A DNA stretch of 64,000 nucleotides from JAMLHH01 sp037189845 (GTDB taxonomy: Bacteria > Bacteroidota > Bacteroidia > Chitinophagales > JADIYW01). The DNA is taken from assembly GCA_037189845.1 (NCBI GenBank), contig JBBCIS010000010.1, forward strand, positions 1-64,000. Reading direction: 5' to 3'. A program made the translations under genes and the position numbers. Below the pieces are notes generated by a model. It was given only the letters and a program-made list of their open reading frames with translations, did no database searches and was not told the origin of the DNA. The stretch's first letter is position 1. Each line of letters opens with the position of its first letter. Below, piece after piece: positions 43,304 through 52,213 of the stretch.

Positions 43304-44744
43304 GGGAGAAAAAAAATACTCAGACACACCAAAATCGGGAGGTTTTTCGAAAGGAAGACCGTCCGGGAAATCATCTTTTAGCAGAAACTCAGAAGAGGGC
43401 GGCGAAAGAGGAAGATCATTAGACAGACCAGACCGTGACAAAGGCGGAGCCGGCAGAGAAAATACTTCCAGAGGACCTTACGCAGGTAAATCTTTTGATA
43501 AGCCATTTAAAAAAAGAAGTTCAGAAGACGGTGGAGAAAGAGGAAGGTCATTTGACAGATCTGACCGTGAGAAAGGTGGAGCCGGCAGAGAAAGTACGTC
43601 CAGAAGACCTTATTCAGGCAAATCTTTTGATAAACCATCTTTTAGCAGAAATTCAGAAGAGGGTAGAGACAGAGGTCGGTCATTTGACAAGTCTGAGCGT
43701 GAGAAAGGAGGAGCGGGAAAAGAAAGTCCATCCAAAGGATCTTATCCTGGAAAATCTTTTGATAAACCATTTAAAAGAAGTTCAGAAGAAGGAAGTGAAA
43801 GAGGGAGATCTTTTGACAGATCTGATCGTGACAAAAGCGGGACAGAGAAAAGATATGCACCGAAAGGTGATTTTCAGGAAAAACCTTCATTTGATAAAAA
43901 GTCAGATAGGCCTAGAAAAAGAACAATAGGAGCTCCCGGTATGGAAGGTATGCTTAAATTGCATCATCCCAACAGAGCTGTAACATCTAAACCTGCTCCA
44001 AAACATACGGATGAGATCAGACTGAACAAGTACATCTCAAATGCAGGTATTTGTTCAAGAAGAAAAGCAGATGAGCTGATCGGACAAGGATTGGTTCAGG
44101 TCAACGGTGAAGTTGTTTTAGAAATGGGTCACAAAGTGAATCCTGGTGACGTCGTGACGTATAATGGCGCTAAAGTAGTCAGCGAAAATAAAGTCTATGT
44201 TTTATTGAACAAGCCAAAGGATTTCATCACCACTACGGCAGATGAAAGAGGCCGGAAAACTGTCATGGAGCTGGTAAAACATGCTTCTAAAGGAGCAAGA
44301 CTATATCCGATAGGAAGATTGGACAGAAATACAACAGGATTGCTTCTGTTGACGAATGACGGTGAATTGGCACAACATCTTTCTCATCCTAGTACCAATG
44401 TTATTAAAGTATATCAGGCAGAGCTGGATAAACCAATTAAAAGAGCTGATCTGGAAACAATCCGCAATGGGGTGGAACTGGAAGACGGTTTAGCCCAAGT
44501 AGATGAAATAGATATTACGGAGCCGCAGGTAGATGCCAGATTTGTTGGTATTGCTATCCATAGTGGAAAGAATCGTATTGTCAGAAGGATATTTGAACAT
44601 TTGGGTTACGAAGTGAAAAAATTAGATAGGGTATCTTATGCAGGATTGACAAAAAAAGATCTTCCGAGAGGAAAGTGGAGATTTTTGACAGAGCAGGAAT
44701 TAGTATACCTCAAACATCTCACTGCAGGTAGTGTGAAGAAATAA
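43272..44744 (+). CDS. Pseudouridine synthase (RluB/RsuA family) with long repetitive N-terminus
   Basis: The enzyme isomerises uridine in rRNA. The start is a GTG inside the end of scpB, giving 490 residues. Residues about 1-230 form a charged, disordered extension of 43-44-residue repeats (GERGRSFDRSDREKGGAGRE type). The S4 RNA-binding domain follows (IRLNKYISNAGICSRRKADE), then the catalytic domain with GRLDRNTTGLLLLTNDGE, whose Asp is the nucleophile. Ordinary RluB is about 290 residues. The subfamily (RluB versus RluE/RluF) is likely RluB but not certain, so no symbol is given. Confidence 0.9.
   Translation: MKRKTSSNKTEGEKKYSDTPKSGGFSKGRPSGKSSFSRNSEEGGERGRSLDRPDRDKGGAGRENTSRGPYAGKSFDKPFKKRSSEDGGERGRSFDRSDREKGGAGRESTSRRPYSGKSFDKPSFSRNSEEGRDRGRSFDKSEREKGGAGKESPSKGSYPGKSFDKPFKRSSEEGSERGRSFDRSDRDKSGTEKRYAPKGDFQEKPSFDKKSDRPRKRTIGAPGMEGMLKLHHPNRAVTSKPAPKHTDEIRLNKYISNAGICSRRKADELIGQGLVQVNGEVVLEMGHKVNPGDVVTYNGAKVVSENKVYVLLNKPKDFITTTADERGRKTVMELVKHASKGARLYPIGRLDRNTTGLLLLTNDGELAQHLSHPSTNVIKVYQAELDKPIKRADLETIRNGVELEDGLAQVDEIDITEPQVDARFVGIAIHSGKNRIVRRIFEHLGYEVKKLDRVSYAGLTKKDLPRGKWRFLTEQELVYLKHLTAGSVKK
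43401..43850 (+). repeat. In-gene tandem repeats of 129-132 bp
   Basis: Units begin at 43401, 43533, 43665 and 43794, so periods are 132, 132 and 129 bp. Each encodes ERGRS-x-D-x-x-(D/E)R(D/E)K, an SR/PY-containing stretch, GKSFDKP and RSSEEG. The fourth unit is partial. The repeats keep a second reading frame open by accident. Confidence 0.85.
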
Positions 44745-44747
44745 AGA

Positions 44748-44776
44748 AAGGCTCCTACCGGAGCCTTATTTTTTAA
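44748..44776. terminator. Terminator between converging genes
   Basis: AAGGCTCC and GGAGCCTT form a perfect 8-bp stem with a TACC loop (44748-44767), with T-runs on both sides. It can serve the pseudouridine synthase and the minus-strand SDR gene ending at 44785. Confidence 0.85.
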
Positions 44777-44784
44777 ATCATATC

Positions 44785-45744
44785 TTAGTTGATCTGTTTT
44801 CCTGAAAGAAAATCCTCAAGAGATGTCCACCGTATATCAAAGGCAGATGTAGTTTGTGAGGCATCAAATTTCAATCCTGTCATGAGCCTTTTGCCATGTA
44901 CCCTTCTGTAGCTGCGGTTGTTTCCTGAGAATGTACTGATGATAAAATCTTTCACTACTTTGAAAAATACAGTAGATTTTTTCATGATGCGCGGTTTCCA
45001 TTCAGACGGATACTTTTGGGATACTTTTTGGTAGAAGTGTAACATTGTATCACTACCTCCTATTGCCAGCCATCTTTTATTCCACTCTCCCTGATGATAT
45101 ATCTTAAGCGATAATTGTATCAGATCTTTCAGACTTACATAGTAAATATCTGACGGATAAATATCAGGTTTTCCAGACTTTAAAGAATTAACAGTCTCTG
45201 CCAGTAAATGACTCCCTTTTAAGTCCTGACTTAGGACTTCGGCACTATTGATAACAGAAACTTGCAGACCTTCTGCGCTTCCACGCCAGATTTCCCTTTC
45301 TGCGAGTATAAAGCTCAAAGCCTGTTCGGTTGTCCATTCATTTTTTTCGGATTTGGTATTTTCATCTGCTATCTTTTCCGGCTCAGCACCTAATGCAGAT
45401 AAAGTACTAAAAAAGATAATTTTAGGAACCTGATGATATAACATGGCATTGACTACATTAGCAGTACCTTCTACATTGTATTTCATACGTTGCTCATAGG
45501 TAGCGGAAGTCCGCTCATCTATGACTGCACAGTGAAATACTCCATCAACGCCACTTACGGCTTCGTAGATATCTGTAACATCCAAAATGTCACCCTGAAA
45601 AAAATCTATCTGATCAGATATACTACGTAAATGACTTAAATTATCATCAGCATCATGAAATACTTTGACACGCATTCCGGACATCACAAGCTGGCGGACA
45701 ACTTCTTCTCCTATACAACTGTTTGCTCCGGTGACTAATATCAT
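44785..45744 (-). CDS. NAD-dependent epimerase/dehydratase-family protein
   Basis: I start at the ATG at 45744 (MILVTGANSCIGEEVVRQL), where the NAD-binding Rossmann domain begins; the open frame continues into anmK but that extension makes no sense. The product is 319 residues. After TGANSCIGEEV come DDNLSHLR, GDILDVTDIYEAVSGVDGVF and FFSTLSALGA, typical of extended SDRs. The catalytic YxxxK is not obvious. The substrate is unknown. It follows anmK by 34 bp on the same strand. Confidence 0.82.
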   Translation of the reverse strand: MILVTGANSCIGEEVVRQLVMSGMRVKVFHDADDNLSHLRSISDQIDFFQGDILDVTDIYEAVSGVDGVFHCAVIDERTSATYEQRMKYNVEGTANVVNAMLYHQVPKIIFFSTLSALGAEPEKIADENTKSEKNEWTTEQALSFILAEREIWRGSAEGLQVSVINSAEVLSQDLKGSHLLAETVNSLKSGKPDIYPSDIYYVSLKDLIQLSLKIYHQGEWNKRWLAIGGSDTMLHFYQKVSQKYPSEWKPRIMKKSTVFFKVVKDFIISTFSGNNRSYRRVHGKRLMTGLKFDASQTTSAFDIRWTSLEDFLSGKQIN

Positions 45745-45778
45745 GCAGGGAATTGATTTCTGCAAATTAACGGATTTT

Positions 45779-46831
45779 TCAGCCATAAACAGCACCACCC
45801 ATATTATCTCTCTGTGCGCCGGTGACTGAAGACAAGCAATTGTTCCTGCCCAGATATCTTTCCAATCCGGCAAATCCGATGATGAGTGCTTCTTTAAATT
45901 CAATGATTTGCCTGGAGGGAACAATGATCTCTGATACCGCATGATGAATGATTCGTTCTGTCAAATATGTATTCAAAGCACCTCCACCTGTGATCAGAGT
46001 TGTTGGATGAGTTAGTACTTTCCCTAATTCTATAGCAATATGCTCAACAACTGTGGTCATTTTATCTTCAACAGATAAGGAAGCAGCTTCAATTAAAGGC
46101 CACCAATCCCGCATAAGATGTTCTGTCCCCAAAGATTTAGGACCTTCTTTCTGATAGAAATCTACAGATGAAAGCTGAGCTAAGAGCTCCGGACATACAC
46201 TCCCGTTTCGGGCAATTGTACCTCTTGTATCATATGTTTTTCCGGATTGTATAGCCAGTAAATTCAATAAGGTATTACCCGGACAAACATCATAAGCTGT
46301 AATACCTGAATCAGTATGCTCCGAAATATTACAAATACCACCGATATTCAGAAAGCTTTTGAATTCAGGGAAAAGATATTTTTCTCCCAAAGGTACCAAA
46401 GGAGCTCCCTGTCCACCCAAAGCAACATCATAAGTCCTTAAATCGCACACAACAGTTTTACTTGTCAATGCTGACAAAGTAGCTCCGCAGCCTATCTGAG
46501 TAGTGAAAGATTGCTCGGGTTGGTGGAATATTGTCTGCCCATGAGATACGATTAAATCTGCTTTCCGGCTGTCGGGAAACGCCTGAAAAAATTGTTGCAG
46601 ATAATCTGCCTGTATTCTGGCAAATCCCGTATGCATTTCTGCCAGTTGATATGCAGTAGCATCCGGTAGTTGTCTTAATGCCTGTTGAAAATGTTCGGGA
46701 TATTCATAACAAACAGTATTCTGTATCTCAAACTTCCACCTGGAATTTTCTTCATTAAATTTCACTGCGCATACATCCAGACCATCGAGGGATGAGCCGG
46801 ACATCAATCCTATTACGTAGTACTCAGCCAT
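45779..46831 (-). CDS. anmK: Anhydro-N-acetylmuramic acid kinase
   Basis: AnmK hydrolyses and phosphorylates anhydro-MurNAc to MurNAc-6-phosphate in cell-wall recycling. The 350-residue protein has the phosphate/nucleotide loop GLMSGSSLDGLDVCAV at the N-terminus, IVSHGQTIFHQP, FLNIGGICNIS, YDVCPGNTLLNLL and TTLITGGGALNTYL, all family signatures. The length is usual. Together with the kinase-RapZ fusion and MurU-like gene at 53.7-55.8 kb it indicates active peptidoglycan recycling. Confidence 0.95.
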   Translation of the reverse strand: MAEYYVIGLMSGSSLDGLDVCAVKFNEENSRWKFEIQNTVCYEYPEHFQQALRQLPDATAYQLAEMHTGFARIQADYLQQFFQAFPDSRKADLIVSHGQTIFHQPEQSFTTQIGCGATLSALTSKTVVCDLRTYDVALGGQGAPLVPLGEKYLFPEFKSFLNIGGICNISEHTDSGITAYDVCPGNTLLNLLAIQSGKTYDTRGTIARNGSVCPELLAQLSSVDFYQKEGPKSLGTEHLMRDWWPLIEAASLSVEDKMTTVVEHIAIELGKVLTHPTTLITGGGALNTYLTERIIHHAVSEIIVPSRQIIEFKEALIIGFAGLERYLGRNNCLSSVTGAQRDNMGGAVYG

Positions 46832-46866
46832 GAAAATTTATAGTTGAAAATTAAGAGCTAAAACCT

Positions 46867-47523
46867 TTACATAAAAAACTTTGAAAAGATTGTCATCGCT
46901 ACCATCTGACCCATGATACCGATCATAAACCCTACATAGAGCTCTCTCGGAGTATGTGCTTTCAGGTAAAGTCTTGCAGTAGCAACCAACCCGTTGAGGA
47001 CAACCACTATCAATAGTATAGTTGTCAGAGATTTTTCAGAATTCATCATCATGAGCATTGTTCCGGTCAGCAATCCGGCCATCCCTACCATGTGAATACT
47101 CAGCTTGTAAAACAACGTGATGAAAAAAGATACCATCACGGAAACCAATGTTCCTAAAATAAAGATGGTATATAGCTTTGGCATATAAGAAAAATGATCT
47201 TTAACTGCCATGAATGCCCAGATATAAAAAATCATTGCAGCTATAAAAGGAATAATACGCTCCTGCTTGTCTTCCATTTCCAGTGACTTGATAAATCCCA
47301 ATGCCTTCATCATCAGGATCGCTACTGCCGGCATGAAAAAAGTATTCACGAAAATGGACATTGCCAGATGTACAGGAGTGCGAACTATTTCACCTTCTTC
47401 TGCTTTAGGAATTTCTATCGACGGATTTGCCCACAAAAACAGTAATGTGCCGTATGTAGGTAATAATAATGGATGAAAAATGAATGAAATGATTTTGAAG
47501 AAAATACGCAAAACGGGATTCAT
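46867..47523 (-). CDS. PAP2-like integral membrane protein
   Basis: The ATG at 47523 (MNPVLRIFFKIISFIFHPLL) is preferred over one three codons upstream, giving 218 residues. At least five membrane spans are visible. The C-terminal TARLYLKAHTPRELYVGF resembles the third PAP2 phosphatase motif (SR-x5-H-x3-D) but with substitutions, so phosphatase activity is doubtful. The HPLLLPTYG start is shared by Bacteroidota proteins of this type. It lies 35 bp upstream of anmK on the same strand. Confidence 0.75.
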   Translation of the reverse strand: MNPVLRIFFKIISFIFHPLLLPTYGTLLFLWANPSIEIPKAEEGEIVRTPVHLAMSIFVNTFFMPAVAILMMKALGFIKSLEMEDKQERIIPFIAAMIFYIWAFMAVKDHFSYMPKLYTIFILGTLVSVMVSFFITLFYKLSIHMVGMAGLLTGTMLMMMNSEKSLTTILLIVVVLNGLVATARLYLKAHTPRELYVGFMIGIMGQMVAMTIFSKFFM

Positions 47524-47645
47524 GAACAGCAATCTTTTAGTGCCTGAAAGTTAGGGTAATTTCAGGAGTTTTATACCATAAAGATAAGGCCGTAATTAGT
47601 CTGAGACAAAGCAATAATCTTAGTTCCTAAAAGAATATATTTGAT

Positions 47646-47817
47646 TTTGCAATGTTCATATTGCAAAATTAGTATTGAATTGATGTTTAATCATTGCATT
47701 TTTAGCTAATCTACGAAGATGTTTATTTTTCCGGATTGAAATACATAAATCCAAAATGAATATTTTGCAATCTTTAAATTGCAATCTTTAATAAATAATG
47801 CAATCTTTGTATTGCAA
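47646..47817. repeat. Three 20-bp palindromes upstream of the AAA ATPase gene
   Basis: TTGCAAT-N6-ATTGCAA occurs at 47646-47665 and 47765-47784, with a near copy (ATGCAAT left arm) at 47798-47817. The two proximal copies share spacer CTTT. All lie between the divergent PAP2-like and ATPase genes, the last ending 10 bp before the ATG at 47828. They look like binding sites for a dimeric regulator or short hairpins. Confidence 0.75.
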
Positions 47818-47827
47818 ATTATCTATT

Positions 47828-49015
47828 ATGGAGAAATTGATAGAAACTCACCAGCGGTATCTGAATAATCTGGAAATTCTTTTCCGGCGCAATTTTGATA
47901 TTGACTGGAATGACAGATTGATTGGTTTGGTAGGGGCAAGAGGTGTAGGTAAAACCACGTTATTGCTAATTCGTATCAAAGAGGAGTTAACGGATTCTTC
48001 CAAAGCTCTGTACGCAAGTGCTGATGATATCTTTTTTTCTACTACTACTCTGGTAGATTTGGCGGACGAATGGGTAAAACACGGCGGGGAATATCTTTTT
48101 CTGGATGAAATACATAAATATCCCAACTGGTCACAGGAGCTAAAAAATATTTATGACCGATACAAAAAGCTTAAAGTCGTTTTTACAGGATCTTCCATTT
48201 TAGATATTTATAGCGGGAATGCGGATTTGAGTCGCAGAGCAGTAGTGTATAATATCAACGGATTGTCTTTCAGGGAATTTGTGAATATAGAGACAGGTCA
48301 GGATTTTCAGGCTATAAAACTGGAAGATCTGTTACAAAATCATGTACAGATCGCTACTGAGCTGCTGAAGAAGATTAAACCCTTTGAGCATTTTGAAAAC
48401 TACCTGAAATATGGATATTATCCTTTTTATCTGGAAAGCAAGACTACTTATCATCGTAAGCTGATGAATACGATTACACTCATGCTGGAAATAGATTTAC
48501 CATATTTGAGAAATGTAGAAATCAAGTATGTTCATAAATTGAAGAAGTTGTTGTACATCCTGAGTCAGGCAGCTCCTTTCCAACCCAATATTTCTCAATT
48601 GGCTACAGATATGGAGGTTTCCCGAAATACGGTCATGCTGTATCTCAATTATCTGGAAGAATCAAAGTTGCTGAATCTTTTACGAAGCAAATCTTCGAGC
48701 GATGCGATGCTGGCAAAGCCGGAAAAGGTTTATCTCCATCATCCTAATTTGTTGCATGCAATTGCTCCGCATCTTGTCAATAAGGGTAGCGAGCGGGAAA
48801 CATTTTTTTACAATCAGGTCAATAATGTAACAAAAGTATCCTATACTCAGATCGGGGATTTTCTGGTAGAGGACAGGTATACATTTGAAATAGGAGGAAA
48901 ATCCAAGAAAAAGAAACAAATACAGTCAGTCACAGACGGATATGTTGTAGCTGATGATGTAGAATACGGATTTCAGAACAGAATTCCCTTATGGTTGTTC
49001 GGGTTTCTGTACTAG
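47828..49015 (+). CDS. AAA ATPase with DUF4143-like C-terminus
   Basis: The 395-residue protein starts at the ATG at 47828 (MEKLIETHQRYLNNLEILF). It has Walker A GARGVGKTTLLL, Walker B EYLFLDEIHKYPNWSQELKN, a sensor-like VVFTGSSILDIYSG and a middle helical domain. A winged-helix/DUF4143-like end with ATDMEVSRNTVMLYLNYLEE and FEIGGKSKKKKQI follows. Such proteins are common, scattered accessory genes in Bacteroidota and archaea; their role is unknown. It stands alone behind three palindromes. An in-frame ATG at 47798 lies in the third palindrome. Confidence 0.85.
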   Translation: MEKLIETHQRYLNNLEILFRRNFDIDWNDRLIGLVGARGVGKTTLLLIRIKEELTDSSKALYASADDIFFSTTTLVDLADEWVKHGGEYLFLDEIHKYPNWSQELKNIYDRYKKLKVVFTGSSILDIYSGNADLSRRAVVYNINGLSFREFVNIETGQDFQAIKLEDLLQNHVQIATELLKKIKPFEHFENYLKYGYYPFYLESKTTYHRKLMNTITLMLEIDLPYLRNVEIKYVHKLKKLLYILSQAAPFQPNISQLATDMEVSRNTVMLYLNYLEESKLLNLLRSKSSSDAMLAKPEKVYLHHPNLLHAIAPHLVNKGSERETFFYNQVNNVTKVSYTQIGDFLVEDRYTFEIGGKSKKKKQIQSVTDGYVVADDVEYGFQNRIPLWLFGFLY

Positions 49016-49040
49016 AAATATTCGGATTTGTAGGGATTCT

Positions 49041-50513
49041 CTACAGTTCTTTTCGTAATCTGGCAACAGGAATATTCAATTGCTCGCGGTATTTCGCTAC
49101 TGTACGACGAGCGATATTATAACCTCTTTCTTTCAGAGCTTCGGTTAATTGCTCATCTGACAATGGTTTTAACTTATCTTCGACGGTAATCAGATCTTCC
49201 AGGATTTTTTTCACCTCGCGGGTAGAAACTTCCTCACCACTATCTGTTTGCAGAGATTCTGAGAAGAAATATTTCAACAGGAAAGTACCGAATTCTGTTT
49301 GAATATACTTACTGTTTGCCACACGGGAGATCGTAGAGATGTCCAGCTCAGTGATTTCAGCAATATCTTTCAGGATCATTGGACGCATTTGTGTTTCATC
49401 TCCTGTCAGGAAATAATCTTTCTGATAGGAAACGATAGCATTCATTGTTACCAGTAAAGTATGCTGACGTTGCTTGATGGCATCAATGAACCATTTGGCA
49501 GAATCTATCTTTTGCTTGATAAACAGGAGCGCTTCTTTTTGTTTCTTATCTTTGACCTTACTTTTGTTATAATCCTTGATCATATCTTTGAAGCCCTCAC
49601 TTACGCGCAAATCCGGAGCATTTTTACCATTGAGCAGCACTTCCAGCTTACCATTGTTATTGAGCAAAGTAAAATCAGGAATCACGACCTGGTGTAATCC
49701 GGTAGTTCCGGCAGAGGCTCCGCCTGGTTTTGGATTGAGCTTCAGAATTTCATCTATCACATCTTTCAGAGTAGCTTCATCCAGATTGAGCTGCTTGCGC
49801 AACTTATCATAGTGTTTTTTAGTAAAAGCTTCAAAATGTTCCTCGATGATCTTTATAGCCAGCTTTGTTGTTGGTTTTTGTCCTTCCTTACGTCTGAGCT
49901 GGATTAACAAACATTCTTGTAAATCCCGCGCTCCTACACCGGCAGGATCAAATCTCTGAATTTCTTTTAATACCTTTTCTACCTGTTCCTCAGTCACCAT
50001 GACACCACGGGAAAATGCCAGATCATCCACTATAGCATCTACTTCTCTGCGGATATAGCCGTCATCATCTATACTTCCTACAATCTGATCTGCAATGATA
50101 TATCCCTCCTCATCCAGATCCAGATGAGAAAGTTGCTCATACAGCGTATCGTGAAAACTTTTTCCTACAGCTACAGGGATTGTTTTATTGTCATCATCAC
50201 CGGAATAATCTTCGCCATCTGTACGGTAGTCGTAGCTTTCCTTTTCGAGATAATCATCCATCCCCAGATCTTCATCCTGAGAAGAATTATTATCATCATA
50301 TTCATTGTCCTCCCCTACTTCCTGAGGTTCAGATAAACCTTCATTTTCAAACTCAAAATCAGTAGCACCTTCTTCAAGGGCAGGATTTTCTTCCAGCTCT
50401 TCCTTAATGCGTTGTTCCAAAGAAGCGGTAGGCACCTGCAATAGTTTCATGAGCTGAATCTGTTGCGGGGACAGCTTTTGAAGCATCTTCTGACTTAAAC
50501 TTTGGCTCAACAT
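49041..50513 (-). CDS. rpoN: RNA polymerase sigma-54 factor
   Basis: Sigma-54 directs RNA polymerase to -24/-12 promoters and needs an AAA activator. The 490-residue protein has the glutamine-rich region I (MLSQSLSQKMLQKLSPQQIQ), an acidic region II rich in Asp/Glu (about 50-105), the core-binding domain, and the C-terminal RpoN box region ARRTVAKYREQLNIPVARLR. The usual ARRTVAKYRE motif is intact. The window shows no activator gene. It follows asnS by 44 bp on the same strand. Confidence 0.95.
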   Translation of the reverse strand: MLSQSLSQKMLQKLSPQQIQLMKLLQVPTASLEQRIKEELEENPALEEGATDFEFENEGLSEPQEVGEDNEYDDNNSSQDEDLGMDDYLEKESYDYRTDGEDYSGDDDNKTIPVAVGKSFHDTLYEQLSHLDLDEEGYIIADQIVGSIDDDGYIRREVDAIVDDLAFSRGVMVTEEQVEKVLKEIQRFDPAGVGARDLQECLLIQLRRKEGQKPTTKLAIKIIEEHFEAFTKKHYDKLRKQLNLDEATLKDVIDEILKLNPKPGGASAGTTGLHQVVIPDFTLLNNNGKLEVLLNGKNAPDLRVSEGFKDMIKDYNKSKVKDKKQKEALLFIKQKIDSAKWFIDAIKQRQHTLLVTMNAIVSYQKDYFLTGDETQMRPMILKDIAEITELDISTISRVANSKYIQTEFGTFLLKYFFSESLQTDSGEEVSTREVKKILEDLITVEDKLKPLSDEQLTEALKERGYNIARRTVAKYREQLNIPVARLRKEL

Positions 50514-50557
50514 AAGGAACAGTGTTTTCTATTATGACGCAAAAAATTGTCTTAGGT

Positions 50558-51997
50558 TTAAAAATTTGCACTTTTTGGTGTACGAGGAAAAGCAATCACA
50601 TCGCGGATGTTTTTCATACCGGTGACAAAAAGTACCAGGCGTTCAAATCCAAGTCCGAAACCACTATGAGGAACTGAACCGAATTTTCTTGTTTCCAGGT
50701 ACCACCAGATAGTTTCGTGATGAATACCTACCTCATCTACACGCTTCAATAATTTTTCATAATCATCCTCTCTCTGCGAACCACCGATGATCTCACCAAT
50801 ACCTGGGAAAAGTACATCCATTGCACGAACGGTTTTTCCATCCTCGCTTTGTTTCATATAGAAAGATTTGATCTCTCTCGGATAATCCGTCAGAATCACA
50901 GGAGCTTTGAATTCTTTTTCTACCAGGTATCTCTCATGCTCTGATTGCAGATCCGTTCCCCATGAAACAGGATATTTAAACTGGCCTTTTTTATTCGGCT
51001 TAGAGTTTTCCAATACTTTGATGGCTTCAGTATATGTCAGTCTTTTAAAAGGATTATCTACGACAAACTGTAATTTTTCACGAAGCGGCATCGGAGACTG
51101 CTCTTCCTTTTTGAGCATTTTTTCTTCCTCTATCAGGCGTTTTTCTAAAAATTCCAGCTCTTCTGCACAGTTTTCCATTGCATACTTCACCAGGTACTGC
51201 AGAAATTCCTCCGCAAGATTCATATTATCTTCCAGCTCATAGAAAGCCATTTCCGGCTCTATCATCCAGAACTCTGCTAAGTGACGCGCCGTGTTAGAGT
51301 TTTCCGCACGGAAAGTAGGACCGAAAGTGTAGATTTTACCCAAAGCTAAAGCTCCCAATTCTCCTTCCAGTTGCCCTGAAACAGTCAGGTTAGTTTCTCT
51401 GCCGAAGAAATCTTCTTTATAATTAATAGTCCCATCTTCGTTCAAAGACGGATTTTTAGGATCTAAAGTAGATACGCGGAACATCTCTCCGGCACCTTCT
51501 GCATCCGAACCTGTGATGATAGGAGTATGCAGGTAATAGAAGCCTCTGTCGTTGAAAAACTGATTTACCGCAAAAGCAAGCGCATGTCTCACTCTCAGAA
51601 TAGCTCCGAATGTATTCGTACGTGGGCGCAGGTGGGCAATCTCACGCAAAAACTCTAAAGAATGTTTTTTGGGTTGCAAAGGATATTTTTCAGGATCAGC
51701 AGTGCCATATACTACAATATTTTTTGCCAATAATTCCACAGACTGACCGCTTCCTTGAGAAGCTACGAGTTCTCCAGTAATAGCGACACCGGCACCAGTA
51801 GTAATTTGGGACAACAATGCCTCGTCAAACTGAGCCGGATCTGCCACAGCCTGTATATTATTCACTGTAGAACCGTCATTGATATTGATAAAAACCACGT
51901 TTTTGTTTTCACGTTTTGTTCTCACCCATCCTTTGATGGTCATTTCAGAGCCTGTAGCGGCTTCTTTCAGAATTGTTGCTATCGTCTTTGGCGCCAT
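50558..51997 (-). CDS. asnS: Asparaginyl-tRNA synthetase
   Basis: The class IIb enzyme charges tRNA-Asn. I start at the ATG at 51997 (MAPKTIATILKEAATGSE), giving 479 residues; the in-frame ATG at 52024 overlaps the -7 box. The N-terminal OB fold includes TIKGWVRTKRENKNVVFINI. Motif 2 is FRAENSNTARHLAEFWMIEPE and motif 3 is GFGLGFERLVLFVTGMKNIR. The length is normal. Confidence 0.96.
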   Translation of the reverse strand: MAPKTIATILKEAATGSEMTIKGWVRTKRENKNVVFININDGSTVNNIQAVADPAQFDEALLSQITTGAGVAITGELVASQGSGQSVELLAKNIVVYGTADPEKYPLQPKKHSLEFLREIAHLRPRTNTFGAILRVRHALAFAVNQFFNDRGFYYLHTPIITGSDAEGAGEMFRVSTLDPKNPSLNEDGTINYKEDFFGRETNLTVSGQLEGELGALALGKIYTFGPTFRAENSNTARHLAEFWMIEPEMAFYELEDNMNLAEEFLQYLVKYAMENCAEELEFLEKRLIEEEKMLKKEEQSPMPLREKLQFVVDNPFKRLTYTEAIKVLENSKPNKKGQFKYPVSWGTDLQSEHERYLVEKEFKAPVILTDYPREIKSFYMKQSEDGKTVRAMDVLFPGIGEIIGGSQREDDYEKLLKRVDEVGIHHETIWWYLETRKFGSVPHSGFGLGFERLVLFVTGMKNIRDVIAFPRTPKSANF

Positions 51998-52021
51998 ATA
52001 TATGCCTTTAAAATCAGAGTG

Positions 52022-52029
52022 CAAAGTTA
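52022..52029 (-). promoter_or_regulatory. -7 box TAACTTTG of asnS
   Basis: TAACTTTG on the minus strand lies 24 nt before the ATG at 51997. It overlaps the alternative ATG at 52024 and so favours the downstream start. Confidence 0.55.
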
Positions 52030-52188
52030 GCTATTAATGTGTAAATGTGTAAATGAGATGGTGCGAAAAATAATGATGTTGTGGACTCTATTATAGTATA
52101 TCGTATGAAGTGCAGAAATCAGATAAAGGACGATTGTAAAACAATAAAATGACAAAATTTATTTTATCTATTTGATGTGGTGAATACT

Positions 52189-52196
52189 TATCTTTG
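52189..52196 (+). promoter_or_regulatory. -7 box TATCTTTG of serS
   Basis: TATCTTTG ends 17 nt before the serS ATG at 52214, giving a leader of about 10 nt. The distance is the same as at the polysaccharide operon. Confidence 0.55.
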
Positions 52197-52213
52197 ACAC
52201 CTCAATTTATTTT

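Noticed and set aside
43435..43929. A 164-codon open frame on the plus strand inside the pseudouridine synthase gene
   Set aside because: It is a different frame of the tandem repeats, which keep it open by periodicity. The main frame continues into a recognisable S4 and catalytic domain.
44785..45942. Long SDR frame starting at 45942 inside anmK
   Set aside because: The first 66 codons overlap a clearly conserved gene; the Rossmann motif starts at 45744.
47798..47827. Upstream ATG at 47798 as the AAA ATPase start
   Set aside because: It lies inside the third palindrome and adds ten residues unlike the family; the ATG at 47828 is favoured.
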